DNA of 64,000 bases, from assembly GCF_010233585.1 (NCBI RefSeq), contig NZ_CP045997.1, forward strand, positions 8,764,682-8,828,681, written 5' to 3'. The notes beneath the pieces are model-generated. The model made no database searches. It saw nothing but the letters and a program-made list of their open reading frames with translations, and was not told the origin of the DNA. Shown in pieces: positions 17,386-29,759 of the stretch; position 1 is the first letter of the stretch; every line of letters begins with the position of its first letter. A program made the translations under genes and the position numbers. Source of the DNA: Spirosoma endbachense. GTDB lineage: Bacteria; Bacteroidota; Bacteroidia; Cytophagales; Spirosomataceae.

Positions 17386-18971
17386 TGGGGTACAGACGAA
17401 ATTTTGCGGGTTGATTCGGGCCGATGGCCTTTACGTTTTGTCAATACTAATCCCGTCAGAAATATGGTAAGCGTACCCACCACAATAATCATGTTACTGT
17501 GAAGCGGATTGCGGAGGTAGCTGTATTCATCGGGGAGATTACTCGAAAAGGTCATCCAGAGAATGACCAGAACGCCAATAGCGGTGGCCGTCAGGGCTTC
17601 GTGGCTTTTGGTCTGTCGGCTGATCAGACCCAGCAAAAAGAGGCCAAGCATGCCAGCCGCAAAAATGCCGGATAAGGTCCACCAGGCGTCCAGAATGCTT
17701 TTGACACCGATCATGGCCAGCCCTGTTCCCAGGCCCAGTAAACCAACCACTACCGTTGTCAGGTGCAACAGGGTGAGCAGTTTCCGATCCGATACGTGAG
17801 CATTGACGTATCGTTTGTAAATATCTTCGGTAAATACGGTGGCCGATGCGTTCATTCCCGAACTGATCGTACTCATGGCTGCCGACAGAATTGCTGACAC
17901 GATCAGTCCCATCAGGCCCGGCGGCACTTTGGTCACCATAAAATGAGGCATCACTTTATCGCCATAATCAGCGGGTTGTAAGGTCGCTATCAATCGGGAA
18001 ACTTCGGCCGCCGACGCCGTTGCGGGCAAACGATCCAGCGCCACTTTTTGCTTAATGGCTTCAATAAATTCGGGGTGCAGCTGGTAGTAGGCAAACAGAC
18101 AGGAGCCAATCACAAAAAACAGCAACGAGGCCGGTACATACAACCACACGCAGAGCCACAGCGACTTCGATGCTTCTTTCTCGGAAGCCGTTGTATGATA
18201 ACGCTGGATATAATTCTGATCCATACCAAAATTATTCAGGTTGATGAAGAAGCCATAGAGCAACACGACCCAGAACGTCGACTGGGTAAAATCGAGGGAA
18301 TAACTACCCAGGCTGAATTTGTCGTTGGCTTTGCCGATGGTTACGATCTCGGACACTCCTCCCGGCATTTCCTCAACAATCAGGTAAAGGATCAGGAGTG
18401 CGCCAAAGGTTTTAATGACCGCCTGCACAACCTCCGTCCAGATAACGGCTTCCATGCCGCCCAAAACGGTGTAGAAGATAATGCAAACGCCCATCACGAT
18501 CATGATCATTTGCATCGAATAACCCGTCAGGGCCTGTAAACTCAGAGCAATTCCCAGAAAAATCGACCCCATCCGGGCCAGTTGGGTGAGCAGAAAACAA
18601 ACAACGGCGTAGGTTCTGGCCCAGGGGCCAAATCGATGCTCGAGGTGCGTATAGGCCGAAATTTCGCCGGTACGACGGTAGAACGGCACAAAAAAGCGGG
18701 CGGCCATGTAAGCGGCCAATGGCATCGATAAACTAAAGACAAATGAATTCCAGTTGCCACCAAATGCTTTGCCCGGAACGCCAAGAAACGTATTGCTGCT
18801 CAGGAACGTAGCGTAGATGGACAGACCCGTCGCCCAACCCGGAATCAGGCCCGATGCTTTCGTGAATTGAGCGGCACTGTGGTTTTTGCGGGCGAAATAA
18901 AGCCCAACTAAAACCATCGCTACGAGGTAAGCGGCAATAATGGCAAGATCAAATAAGGGCAGGTTTTTCAT
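17382..18971 (-). CDS. Sodium/solute symporter (SSS family)
   Basis: 529-aa inner-membrane Na+-coupled transporter with about 13 hydrophobic helices. The SSS hallmarks are present: GLSIYATFLSSNTFLGVPGKAF near 48, the long helix-rich core, IVSAILSAAMSTISSGMNASATVFTEDIYKRY near 365, and a C-terminal charged tail. The gene overlaps the aldolase gene by ATGA, which makes the aldolase substrate the likely cargo (SSS proteins carry sialic acids, hexuronates and sugars). Confidence 0.93.
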   Translation of the reverse strand: MKNLPLFDLAIIAAYLVAMVLVGLYFARKNHSAAQFTKASGLIPGWATGLSIYATFLSSNTFLGVPGKAFGGNWNSFVFSLSMPLAAYMAARFFVPFYRRTGEISAYTHLEHRFGPWARTYAVVCFLLTQLARMGSIFLGIALSLQALTGYSMQMIMIVMGVCIIFYTVLGGMEAVIWTEVVQAVIKTFGALLILYLIVEEMPGGVSEIVTIGKANDKFSLGSYSLDFTQSTFWVVLLYGFFINLNNFGMDQNYIQRYHTTASEKEASKSLWLCVWLYVPASLLFFVIGSCLFAYYQLHPEFIEAIKQKVALDRLPATASAAEVSRLIATLQPADYGDKVMPHFMVTKVPPGLMGLIVSAILSAAMSTISSGMNASATVFTEDIYKRYVNAHVSDRKLLTLLHLTTVVVGLLGLGTGLAMIGVKSILDAWWTLSGIFAAGMLGLFLLGLISRQTKSHEALTATAIGVLVILWMTFSSNLPDEYSYLRNPLHSNMIIVVGTLTIFLTGLVLTKRKGHRPESTRKISSVPQ

Positions 18972-19034
18972 GGGTTTATTTTTTTACCATTCCAATCAGA
19001 ACACGGGGTCGAATGGCAAACGCACGGGCGTTCT

Positions 19035-20591
19035 CTAGAACTTTCGAATCGTTACTGGCGCTGGCTTTTCTCTCTTTAGTACTGGTTTCCCATCAGAAAA
19101 GACTATGAAGCCTTTGCCTTTTCCGTAATGGGTTCCGGTTTTATCGAACAGGATGGTTAGAATTTTTCCGTGATACAGAACATTGTCGAGGCAAAACCAA
19201 TCCCATTTACCCTCAGGAATTAGCGGATGGATTTCCAGCGCATTGTCGGCGCGTGGTTTCAAACCGATCAGGTCACTGATAATTAAATCGGCAAAGCCCG
19301 AATGATTGTAAAATTTACTCCTTGGGTTATCGCCTTTGAGCCATTCACCCGTTTTTTCGTCCTGATATTCGCCCAGATACAAATGGCCGTTCATGGTATG
19401 CGACCGGGTGTATTTCTGCAACTCATCGTAAAAAACGGAATTTGTCATTCGGCCCTGGTTTCTGTAATCCGTGAGCAGGTTGGCCAGTCCTTTCAGGGTT
19501 TGCGTGGTGGCAAACGGCCAGACAGGTCCATCCCACTCGCACCCATGCCCAGACCCATGTGTTCGGAAAAGCGGGTGCCTTCGTTCGGCCGTCGTGATGC
19601 CCCAGGGAGCATCGAAACCCGTTGTATCGGTCAGTTGATCCCATTGACGGGCATACTCCGCTTTGTCGTCGGGCAGGTTAAAATACCAGGGAATAAATCC
19701 AATGGCTTCGCGGGCTTTGGCAAAGCTGCCATTTTCATGCTTTACTTCAAAAAAAAGGTCGTCCTTGTTCCACAAACTGTCGAGTGTCAGCTTTTTCAGT
19801 TCAGCAGCCTGCCGTTGATACCGCCGTTGAAGCGTATCGTTCTTAACCAACGCAGCCATTTCCGCTAACGCTTTGGCATTGCCGTACATGTAGCTGTTAA
19901 TGGTAGGTCGGCGGTTTTTCTCTTTCCGCGATCCGCTGATTGATTCTTCCATCGCATCGCGTACGTCAAATTGCCAGAACAGACCTTCCGATAGCTGTTT
20001 TTCCTGCTGCCATTTGCGGTAGTCAGCGTCTAAAGCCAGCAGGTTTTTCTGGATAAAAGGCTTGTCCAGATTGACGAGGTAGCGGTTATAGACCGCATCG
20101 TCTACCCAGCTGCTGAACGCATGAAATCGCTGGACCGTATGTTTCGGATCGACATAGAGCCAGAACGAAATGTAATCGTCGATATACTGCGGATTGTGTA
20201 GCCAGCGACCTTCGTAAATATGATGACCCAATGCACTGCTGATGGCGTTGTATTTACCAGCATGGTTCATTTTCGTAATAAACTCCGTGAAGATATACCC
20301 CTCCGGCGTTTCTTTCAGATGCTTCCGAAAGGCCCACCAGCGGTAGTAGTAGATCTCCCGCAAGGCCGAATCGGGACAGTCGAAAAGTGGAATATTTTTG
20401 GCAAGCCACTCAAATGACTGGTCATTTGGCACGTAGTTTTTTACGGCCTCTTCCTGATCGATGGTGTTAAACAGGCTGACGTATTGCCTGAGATTATCTG
20501 TAGACAGCACATTGGCCGACTGTGCCCGGCAAAGGGTTGTTTGCAGGAGGCATAGGGTCAGGATGACTATGTAATGCTGAATTGACTTCAT
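19035..20591 (-). CDS. Exported (alpha/alpha)6-barrel glycoside hydrolase, MGH1/GH63-like
   Basis: 518-aa exported protein with signal peptide ending CRAQ (about residue 24). The body resembles the MGH1-like/GH63-type (alpha/alpha)6 toroid: YYYRWWAFRKHL near 75, the acidic VRDAMEESISGSRKEKNRRPTINSY segment near 210 and the late cluster GHGCEWDGPVWPFATTQTLKGLANL near 350, where Glu and Asp are candidate catalytic acids. A short C-terminal beta sandwich closes the protein. Sister proteins in pectin loci include GH142 beta-L-arabinofuranosidases of RG-II; I cannot prove membership from sequence alone. It lies next to the GH127 gene. Confidence 0.75.
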   Translation of the reverse strand: MKSIQHYIVILTLCLLQTTLCRAQSANVLSTDNLRQYVSLFNTIDQEEAVKNYVPNDQSFEWLAKNIPLFDCPDSALREIYYYRWWAFRKHLKETPEGYIFTEFITKMNHAGKYNAISSALGHHIYEGRWLHNPQYIDDYISFWLYVDPKHTVQRFHAFSSWVDDAVYNRYLVNLDKPFIQKNLLALDADYRKWQQEKQLSEGLFWQFDVRDAMEESISGSRKEKNRRPTINSYMYGNAKALAEMAALVKNDTLQRRYQRQAAELKKLTLDSLWNKDDLFFEVKHENGSFAKAREAIGFIPWYFNLPDDKAEYARQWDQLTDTTGFDAPWGITTAERRHPLFRTHGSGHGCEWDGPVWPFATTQTLKGLANLLTDYRNQGRMTNSVFYDELQKYTRSHTMNGHLYLGEYQDEKTGEWLKGDNPRSKFYNHSGFADLIISDLIGLKPRADNALEIHPLIPEGKWDWFCLDNVLYHGKILTILFDKTGTHYGKGKGFIVFSDGKPVLKREKPAPVTIRKF

Positions 20592-20683
20592 TGATGGCTG
20601 TTGTTTCCCGAAAGCAACAAGCCATTGGCGGTCGTTTCGGGAAGGTGATTAATGCTAAATTGGGAATTAACCCACACAATCTG

Positions 20684-22723
20684 CTACCGAATCAACGGAA
20701 TCCAGACCGACATTTCGGAACGGCCCCGGTTGCTCCAGGCATAATATGGAATCAGCCGGACGTTCGTTGAAGCCGGTGTTTTGTCCGATACTTCGCGGTA
20801 AAGCTGGTTCGACCAGGCTCCATTTTCGACCTGCTGGGCTTCGCCTTCCAGTGCCATCACCTCACTATTTTCGATAACGATGCGGGTTGGCTTCAACTTA
20901 TTTCTGGTCGACAAAGCGAGTCCGGTTATCTTTTTATTCTGATTGTCAACCGATTCCAGGCAATACACAACCGGGCCCCGTTTAACCGCCACCTGATTGC
21001 GGGTCTCCTCGACCAGCGGATTCGCTTCAATCAGTTTTACCGGCATCGGCAGGTTGATTTCTACCTTATCGCCCGCCTTCCAGCTCCGGTTTAGCTCAGC
21101 ATAGTCGCCCGATTTGATCATTGTCGATGCCGGAGAACCATTTATTTTTATTGTTGCGCCCTGACACCAGCCCGGTATCCGGACAAACAGCGAAAACGAT
21201 TTAGCGGGTACTTGCTCCAGACTGAGTTTGATGGCTCCATCCCAGGGGTAAGCCGTTTCCTGCGTCAACCGAATGGGTGAGCCATCTTCAAGGGTAGTTG
21301 TCAACTGGTTAGCACCGAATATATTCAGCCATAGCCCCTTGTCCGACACGCTGTAGGCATAGTTGCTCACTTCGGCAAGGGTACGCACGGTGTTGGGCGG
21401 ACAACAGTTCGACAATCGGATGTATTTCTGCCGCCCTCCCATCCAGCGCATATGGTACGGATAATCGTCTGATGCACTTAGTGGGTTGGTATAAAAGAAC
21501 TTGTTCCCATCCAGGCTTATGCCCGACAAAATGCTGTTGTAGAGCGCCAATTCCATCACATCAGCATATTTGGCATTGCCGGTAATTTGTAGCATCCGGT
21601 AATTCCAGAGCAGATTACCAATGTTGGCGCAGGTTTCATTATGGGCCGAGTGGTTCGGCAACTGATACGCTTTCCCATAAGCCTGGTGAATTTTCTGCAC
21701 GGTATCGGGTTTATACGAAGTGCCTTCCGGCGAAACGCCATCGTACAAAGCACCGCATCCGCCCGTCACGTACATTTTGTGATTGACCACATCGTCCCAC
21801 ATCAGATCGAGTGTAGACAGCAGCGTACTATCACCTGTTTCGGCAAACACATCGGCAGCGCCCGCAAACAGGTAATTCGCCCGTACTGCGTGACCGATCA
21901 CTTTTGTCATTTTACGGAATGGCACCCGGTCGGAATTATCGTCAGTACCTTCCGAAAGTCCGCGAATATCGATCAGCTTTTGAGCCAGCGCCAGATAAGC
22001 GGGATCGCGGGTGGTGCGATACATTTCAATAACGCCCATGTAGTGTGACGGACAAATCGCGTTCCGAGCCTGCTCGGGGCTTGCATTGTTGTAAAAGCCA
22101 ATCAGGAAATTCGTTGCCTTCTTTGCGATATCCAGCAATGACGTCTTTCCCGTTGCCCGGTAGTGAACACAGGCGGCTGTCATCAGATGGCCGAAATTAT
22201 AGGCTTCGAAACTGAGCTTATCATCGAACATCTTTTTCTCACCCGTTTTCTTTTGCTGGATAATGGCTTTGGTATAAATGTAGCCATCGGGCGTTTGTGC
22301 CTTACCGATAACGGCAATGGCCTCGTCCATCATCGCATCGAGTTTTTTGTCTCGGGTCAGGGCATACATGCCCGCCAGCGATTCCAGTGTTTTATAAAAA
22401 TCGCCATCGTGAAACGACGGTCCTTTAAAGTTGCCCGCGCTAAGGCCAGCCGCTACTTTAAAGTTCTCGAACGAATGGCTAAGGTTCGGGTCGGTATAGG
22501 TTTGCCACAGATGCGGCACCATCGAGTCGCGACACACCTTAAAACGATCCGCCCAGAAGCCCGTTGTCCAGGTCACATCGCTCATGTTTACCCCCTGCAA
22601 CCGGGCAAACTTACTCTGCGATGTATTCACCAATCCCTTGGGTTGAGCACAGACGGTCAGGCTGACGGTCAGTGCGGTCAGCCCCACGAATGCGTTTATC
22701 AGAAATTTTCTTTTCAGGTTCAT
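20684..22723 (-). CDS. GH127 beta-L-arabinofuranosidase-type enzyme (DUF1680)
   Basis: 679-aa exported (alpha/alpha)6-barrel enzyme. The zinc-cysteine active site of GH127/GH146 is complete: Glu363 and Cys365 (HNETCANIG) with Cys440-Cys441 (SNCCPPN), the second cysteine of the pair being the nucleophile. The N-terminal motif TWTTGFWADRF and the barrel motif GPSFHDGDFYKTLE fit. Family members release beta-L-arabinofuranose, and in RG-II loci one GH127 removes aceric acid, so either substrate is possible. The start codon is 9 bp downstream of the stop of the GH2 gene that precedes it in the run. Confidence 0.92.
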   Translation of the reverse strand: MNLKRKFLINAFVGLTALTVSLTVCAQPKGLVNTSQSKFARLQGVNMSDVTWTTGFWADRFKVCRDSMVPHLWQTYTDPNLSHSFENFKVAAGLSAGNFKGPSFHDGDFYKTLESLAGMYALTRDKKLDAMMDEAIAVIGKAQTPDGYIYTKAIIQQKKTGEKKMFDDKLSFEAYNFGHLMTAACVHYRATGKTSLLDIAKKATNFLIGFYNNASPEQARNAICPSHYMGVIEMYRTTRDPAYLALAQKLIDIRGLSEGTDDNSDRVPFRKMTKVIGHAVRANYLFAGAADVFAETGDSTLLSTLDLMWDDVVNHKMYVTGGCGALYDGVSPEGTSYKPDTVQKIHQAYGKAYQLPNHSAHNETCANIGNLLWNYRMLQITGNAKYADVMELALYNSILSGISLDGNKFFYTNPLSASDDYPYHMRWMGGRQKYIRLSNCCPPNTVRTLAEVSNYAYSVSDKGLWLNIFGANQLTTTLEDGSPIRLTQETAYPWDGAIKLSLEQVPAKSFSLFVRIPGWCQGATIKINGSPASTMIKSGDYAELNRSWKAGDKVEINLPMPVKLIEANPLVEETRNQVAVKRGPVVYCLESVDNQNKKITGLALSTRNKLKPTRIVIENSEVMALEGEAQQVENGAWSNQLYREVSDKTPASTNVRLIPYYAWSNRGRSEMSVWIPLIR

Positions 22724-22731
22724 TGGGCCTA

Positions 22732-26094
<3,363 letters not shown>

Positions 26095-26172
26095 TCAGCG
26101 GAAAGCTCAAAATTAATAGCAATAAACCGCTACAAAATATGCTATTTTCCCAAGCCATTGTAGGATCTTAGC

Positions 26173-29100
26173 TTATTTAAGGGATTGATCAGGAGCATCC
26201 ACTAAAATCTGTACCGGCCCCAGTATGCCCGCTTCCAGAAGCGGTTTTCCCTGTAATCGGAAAGGCGCTGTGGTGCGGGTGATGCGCCTGGATTCGGGCC
26301 GCAACTGATCGCCGATCAGGCGATTGGCCCAGGTGTTGCTAACGTCGATGGTTAGCCTGTTTTCGCCGGTTTTGAGTACGTGCGTGATCTCAACCCGATA
26401 CGGAGCCGTCCATGCGACACCACAGGAAACACCGTTTAGTTTGACATCGGCGATGTTGGCAATTTTGCCTAAATCGAGCCAGATACGCTGTTTAGAAGAC
26501 GTTGATGGAGGAGACCAGTTAACGACTTTCGAATACGTTGCCGTCCCGGAATAATACCGGATAGCAGAGTCAGCCAATTGGCTCCAGTCGGTGAGTTGAG
26601 CGAAAGTCTGGGGTTGTTTTGGGCCGCCATATGCCGTATCAAACTGCACTTGCCACGAACCTTCCAGCGTTTTTACTGGCCGAAAATCGGTCCAGTTCTT
26701 ACCCGAACAGGCAGCTTGTTGAGCTGGTTTTCGAAAGAGTACGAACAGCGATGCGTTGGGTTCTAACCGTACCGATAATTGCGTTCGCCCCTGTTGATTG
26801 CGCCACTGTTTCGCTTCGGTTAGCTCATCCGTAACGGCGTTGTAAAGCTCTGGTATTTTCCCCATTTGTCGAAACGAAACCGTGATGTCGCGTTGTCGGT
26901 CCTCCTGATTGGCAATGAAATAAAAATCCATCTGCCCATCGGTTCGATGTGTCCAGGCAATATCGCGGGCGTACTCGCCGGTCGTTTCGGTGAAATCCAT
27001 ATCCCGTGAAAGGCCAAGCTTTTCAAAGGAACCAACCGGAAAAGGTGTTTGAATAACCCTACCTTTCCCAAGTCGCTTCATCCGAAAGGAGCTCTTCCCG
27101 TCAGATACCTGGTCAAATGACCCGCCCCACAGCTGATCGGTCAACGCAGTAATTTGTTTATCAGCGCCTTTACCCGCCGAGAAAATAGGTTTTTCACCAA
27201 CGAGTACCGTAGCACCCTCAGTCACCAGTTTGAGAAACCTGCCGGCCGTTTCGGGAGTCATGAACCGATTATTCAAGTTTAGCGGGTGCTTATCCGGCAG
27301 CACAAGCAACGCATAGGCCGCGCCCGGTGCAAATGATACGCTACCTCCCTGCACAGTCGCCAGCGTGTTCAGCGCATCGGGGCTGAACGAATCATAGGCA
27401 TACCCTCGTAAGGGGTCCACCCAATTTTCAGGATCGGCCATATTCGCTGAATGCGTTACGCCTGCTGGTTTCTGCCGTAAGGGTTCGCCGATATTGGCCA
27501 ATCGCTTTGCTTCTTTTTCAACGACTTCTTTTCCGAAAATACCGGGCAGGGTCGAAACCAGCCGATCCGGTAGAACGGCCCGTCGGGGAATGTCTTCGCC
27601 CGTAAAAACGGCAATATCCGCTACTGGTTTCCCGATTTGCAGGAGGGTCTGACATCGACGGGCATAATCGACCCAGGCGCGGGCTGACTTCCACCAGGTC
27701 TGATCCCGTTGAAAATAAAGTCCAACACCGTCGAGTGTCATGCCAGGTTTGCGGTCGAGCCAGGGGTTATGAGTGAAAACGTGGTAAACTAACTTGTTTA
27801 TTCCCAACGCGTAGTTACGATCCTGAAGCGTTTTCAACATACCCGGATGCTCGTCCCAGGCCATCCGAACGGTGGTAAATCCTTCGGCCTGTACGATATT
27901 TTTCCCATAGATATGAGCCGCCGACACCGCATCGAGCATGTCGTTCGGTTTGTCGTGCGTTGGGCTGTTCAGCCAGAATTCACCCATCGGCACATCGACC
28001 CGTTTGTAATGCGCCAGTCCATCGCTGGTCATGGTTGGGGCTACGCTCTCGGCAGTGAACGTAACTCCTTTTTCATGAGCCAAATCCGCCAGTGTTTTAT
28101 AAAATACATCGACAATTAGATCGGCCACCGTCCGGCGAATATCATATAACACCTGTTCCGACACCTCAACGCTCTCGATGGGAATACCCGCCATAACCGG
28201 CAGATAAGGTGTTAATTCATAGCCCCGCCGTTTTTTGAATTCGCGGGCAAAGTTGGCTGACCAGTTCTGGCTACCACACTCCCAACTGTCTACATGGAAG
28301 ACTTTCAGAACGTTTTTGCTCAGGTCAGGACCCATTTGCCGCTGCGCTTCGCCAAACCAGCTTGTAAACTGAAGGGTAATTGCTTCAGGATTAAACTTAT
28401 CGCACTCCAGTCCTTTACCCGCCCCGGCCGTAGCATTCGTGTGTCCCGTAGAGGTATGACCGATGCGCATGATGGTCCAGGAGCCAGCGGGCGCATCCCA
28501 GTTCAGGTGGCCGTCTGCCGTTAGTTTGTCGGTCAGATTGATCACGTTGTTGAGGGGTATGGCTAACCTGTCAATGTCCTGATTTGCCAAATTCGCGGGG
28601 CCACCCTGCTTAGGGACGTTCATCGCAGGCATTGCTCGCTGGCCAACCCGCCAAACAACTGCCGACTTCCCTTCAAACTGATTAATTCGGGGTTCATCGG
28701 AGAGTTCCAGACCGACGAGTTTCAGCCCCGGTTTCCACTTGGCGGCATCCAGATCTTCAGCTCCCGGTTCTGAACCGGCTTTATCGTACACAAATCGGAA
28801 ATAGCGGGCAGTGGTCGGTGTGATGGCATGGGTTACGTCGGCATCGGTATCCTGCCAGCCATGACGCGGTGGTTCAAGGCGAGGTATTGGCCTAAACAGT
28901 TTGCCATCATTGCTGACCTCGATCTGTAACCGCTGCGCCTGGTAGTTATTCCCACCCGTTCGGATGAGGATCGAACGGCCCGTAAATGGCTGATCATACG
29001 CATATTGAATCCAGCAGGCAGTGTCACTTTTAAAGCTTTCCTTACTGGCTCGGTCAATCAAAAACTGCGGATTTACACCGGGCTTGCTCGATGTTATTTT

Positions 29101-29703
29101 AGGTTGTGGGCTTCCGTTCGGGCCATCGGTCGACCCCTTGAACGATGGAAAAGCCAGTACGGTAATGTCTTTGTAATAGCCTTCATTAGCCGGTGGTTGG
29201 GGGAGCTTAACCGAAACGGGTTGATTGCCCCGAACCTGCATCGATGAATACACTACTTTCTGCATCGACAAAGCGGGCGTTATCCAGGGGCCGCCAGCCA
29301 GCGCAAAGCCATCGCTCACGTGCATGCCCATCTCCAGTCCAAGCCGTTTAGCCTCCTGCATCGTAAACCGCACCATGTCCCACCAGCGCGGGCTAAGTTG
29401 CGCGGTAGCGGGCGTATACAGGGGCGGGTCTGTAACACCCTTTATAGGCATAAGGTAAGCGCCACCGATACCAGCCTCTTTCATCGCTTCCAGATCGGCC
29501 GTGATGCCCTCTTTCGAAACGCCACCCTGCATCCAGTACCAGAACACCCACGGTTTGGCATCAGCCGACTGTTTAGCCAGAGGAACGATTTTTGCCAATC
29601 CACCCGACGACTGCGCCAATGATTTTTCACCAGCCAGCCATAGTGAAAGTGGAATCAGGAAAGCAAAAAATCGTAAGCAATAGTTAGCGTTTATCATGCC
29701 CAA
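26173..29703 (-). CDS. GH106 alpha-L-rhamnosidase
   Basis: 1176-aa exported enzyme of family GH106, which releases alpha-L-rhamnose from rhamnogalacturonans. After the signal peptide the family opening PWVFWYWMQGGVSKEGITADLEA (in part) spans residues 51-73, and MGMHVSDGFALAGGPW lies at about 125-140. Later barrel segments HVDSWECGSQNW, FTAESVAPTMTSDG and VQAEGFTTVRMAWDEHP hold the conserved acidic residues. The C terminus has a galactose-binding-like domain (IWLDLGKIANIADVKLNG). The length is normal. The start could also be the ATG two codons later. Confidence 0.93.
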   Translation of the reverse strand: MGMINANYCLRFFAFLIPLSLWLAGEKSLAQSSGGLAKIVPLAKQSADAKPWVFWYWMQGGVSKEGITADLEAMKEAGIGGAYLMPIKGVTDPPLYTPATAQLSPRWWDMVRFTMQEAKRLGLEMGMHVSDGFALAGGPWITPALSMQKVVYSSMQVRGNQPVSVKLPQPPANEGYYKDITVLAFPSFKGSTDGPNGSPQPKITSSKPGVNPQFLIDRASKESFKSDTACWIQYAYDQPFTGRSILIRTGGNNYQAQRLQIEVSNDGKLFRPIPRLEPPRHGWQDTDADVTHAITPTTARYFRFVYDKAGSEPGAEDLDAAKWKPGLKLVGLELSDEPRINQFEGKSAVVWRVGQRAMPAMNVPKQGGPANLANQDIDRLAIPLNNVINLTDKLTADGHLNWDAPAGSWTIMRIGHTSTGHTNATAGAGKGLECDKFNPEAITLQFTSWFGEAQRQMGPDLSKNVLKVFHVDSWECGSQNWSANFAREFKKRRGYELTPYLPVMAGIPIESVEVSEQVLYDIRRTVADLIVDVFYKTLADLAHEKGVTFTAESVAPTMTSDGLAHYKRVDVPMGEFWLNSPTHDKPNDMLDAVSAAHIYGKNIVQAEGFTTVRMAWDEHPGMLKTLQDRNYALGINKLVYHVFTHNPWLDRKPGMTLDGVGLYFQRDQTWWKSARAWVDYARRCQTLLQIGKPVADIAVFTGEDIPRRAVLPDRLVSTLPGIFGKEVVEKEAKRLANIGEPLRQKPAGVTHSANMADPENWVDPLRGYAYDSFSPDALNTLATVQGGSVSFAPGAAYALLVLPDKHPLNLNNRFMTPETAGRFLKLVTEGATVLVGEKPIFSAGKGADKQITALTDQLWGGSFDQVSDGKSSFRMKRLGKGRVIQTPFPVGSFEKLGLSRDMDFTETTGEYARDIAWTHRTDGQMDFYFIANQEDRQRDITVSFRQMGKIPELYNAVTDELTEAKQWRNQQGRTQLSVRLEPNASLFVLFRKPAQQAACSGKNWTDFRPVKTLEGSWQVQFDTAYGGPKQPQTFAQLTDWSQLADSAIRYYSGTATYSKVVNWSPPSTSSKQRIWLDLGKIANIADVKLNGVSCGVAWTAPYRVEITHVLKTGENRLTIDVSNTWANRLIGDQLRPESRRITRTTAPFRLQGKPLLEAGILGPVQILVDAPDQSLK

Positions 29704-29759
29704 ACCGGAGTGTGCAGGTTATGTATCGCGGAGCGACGAGTTATAGGGAGACCTCAAAC

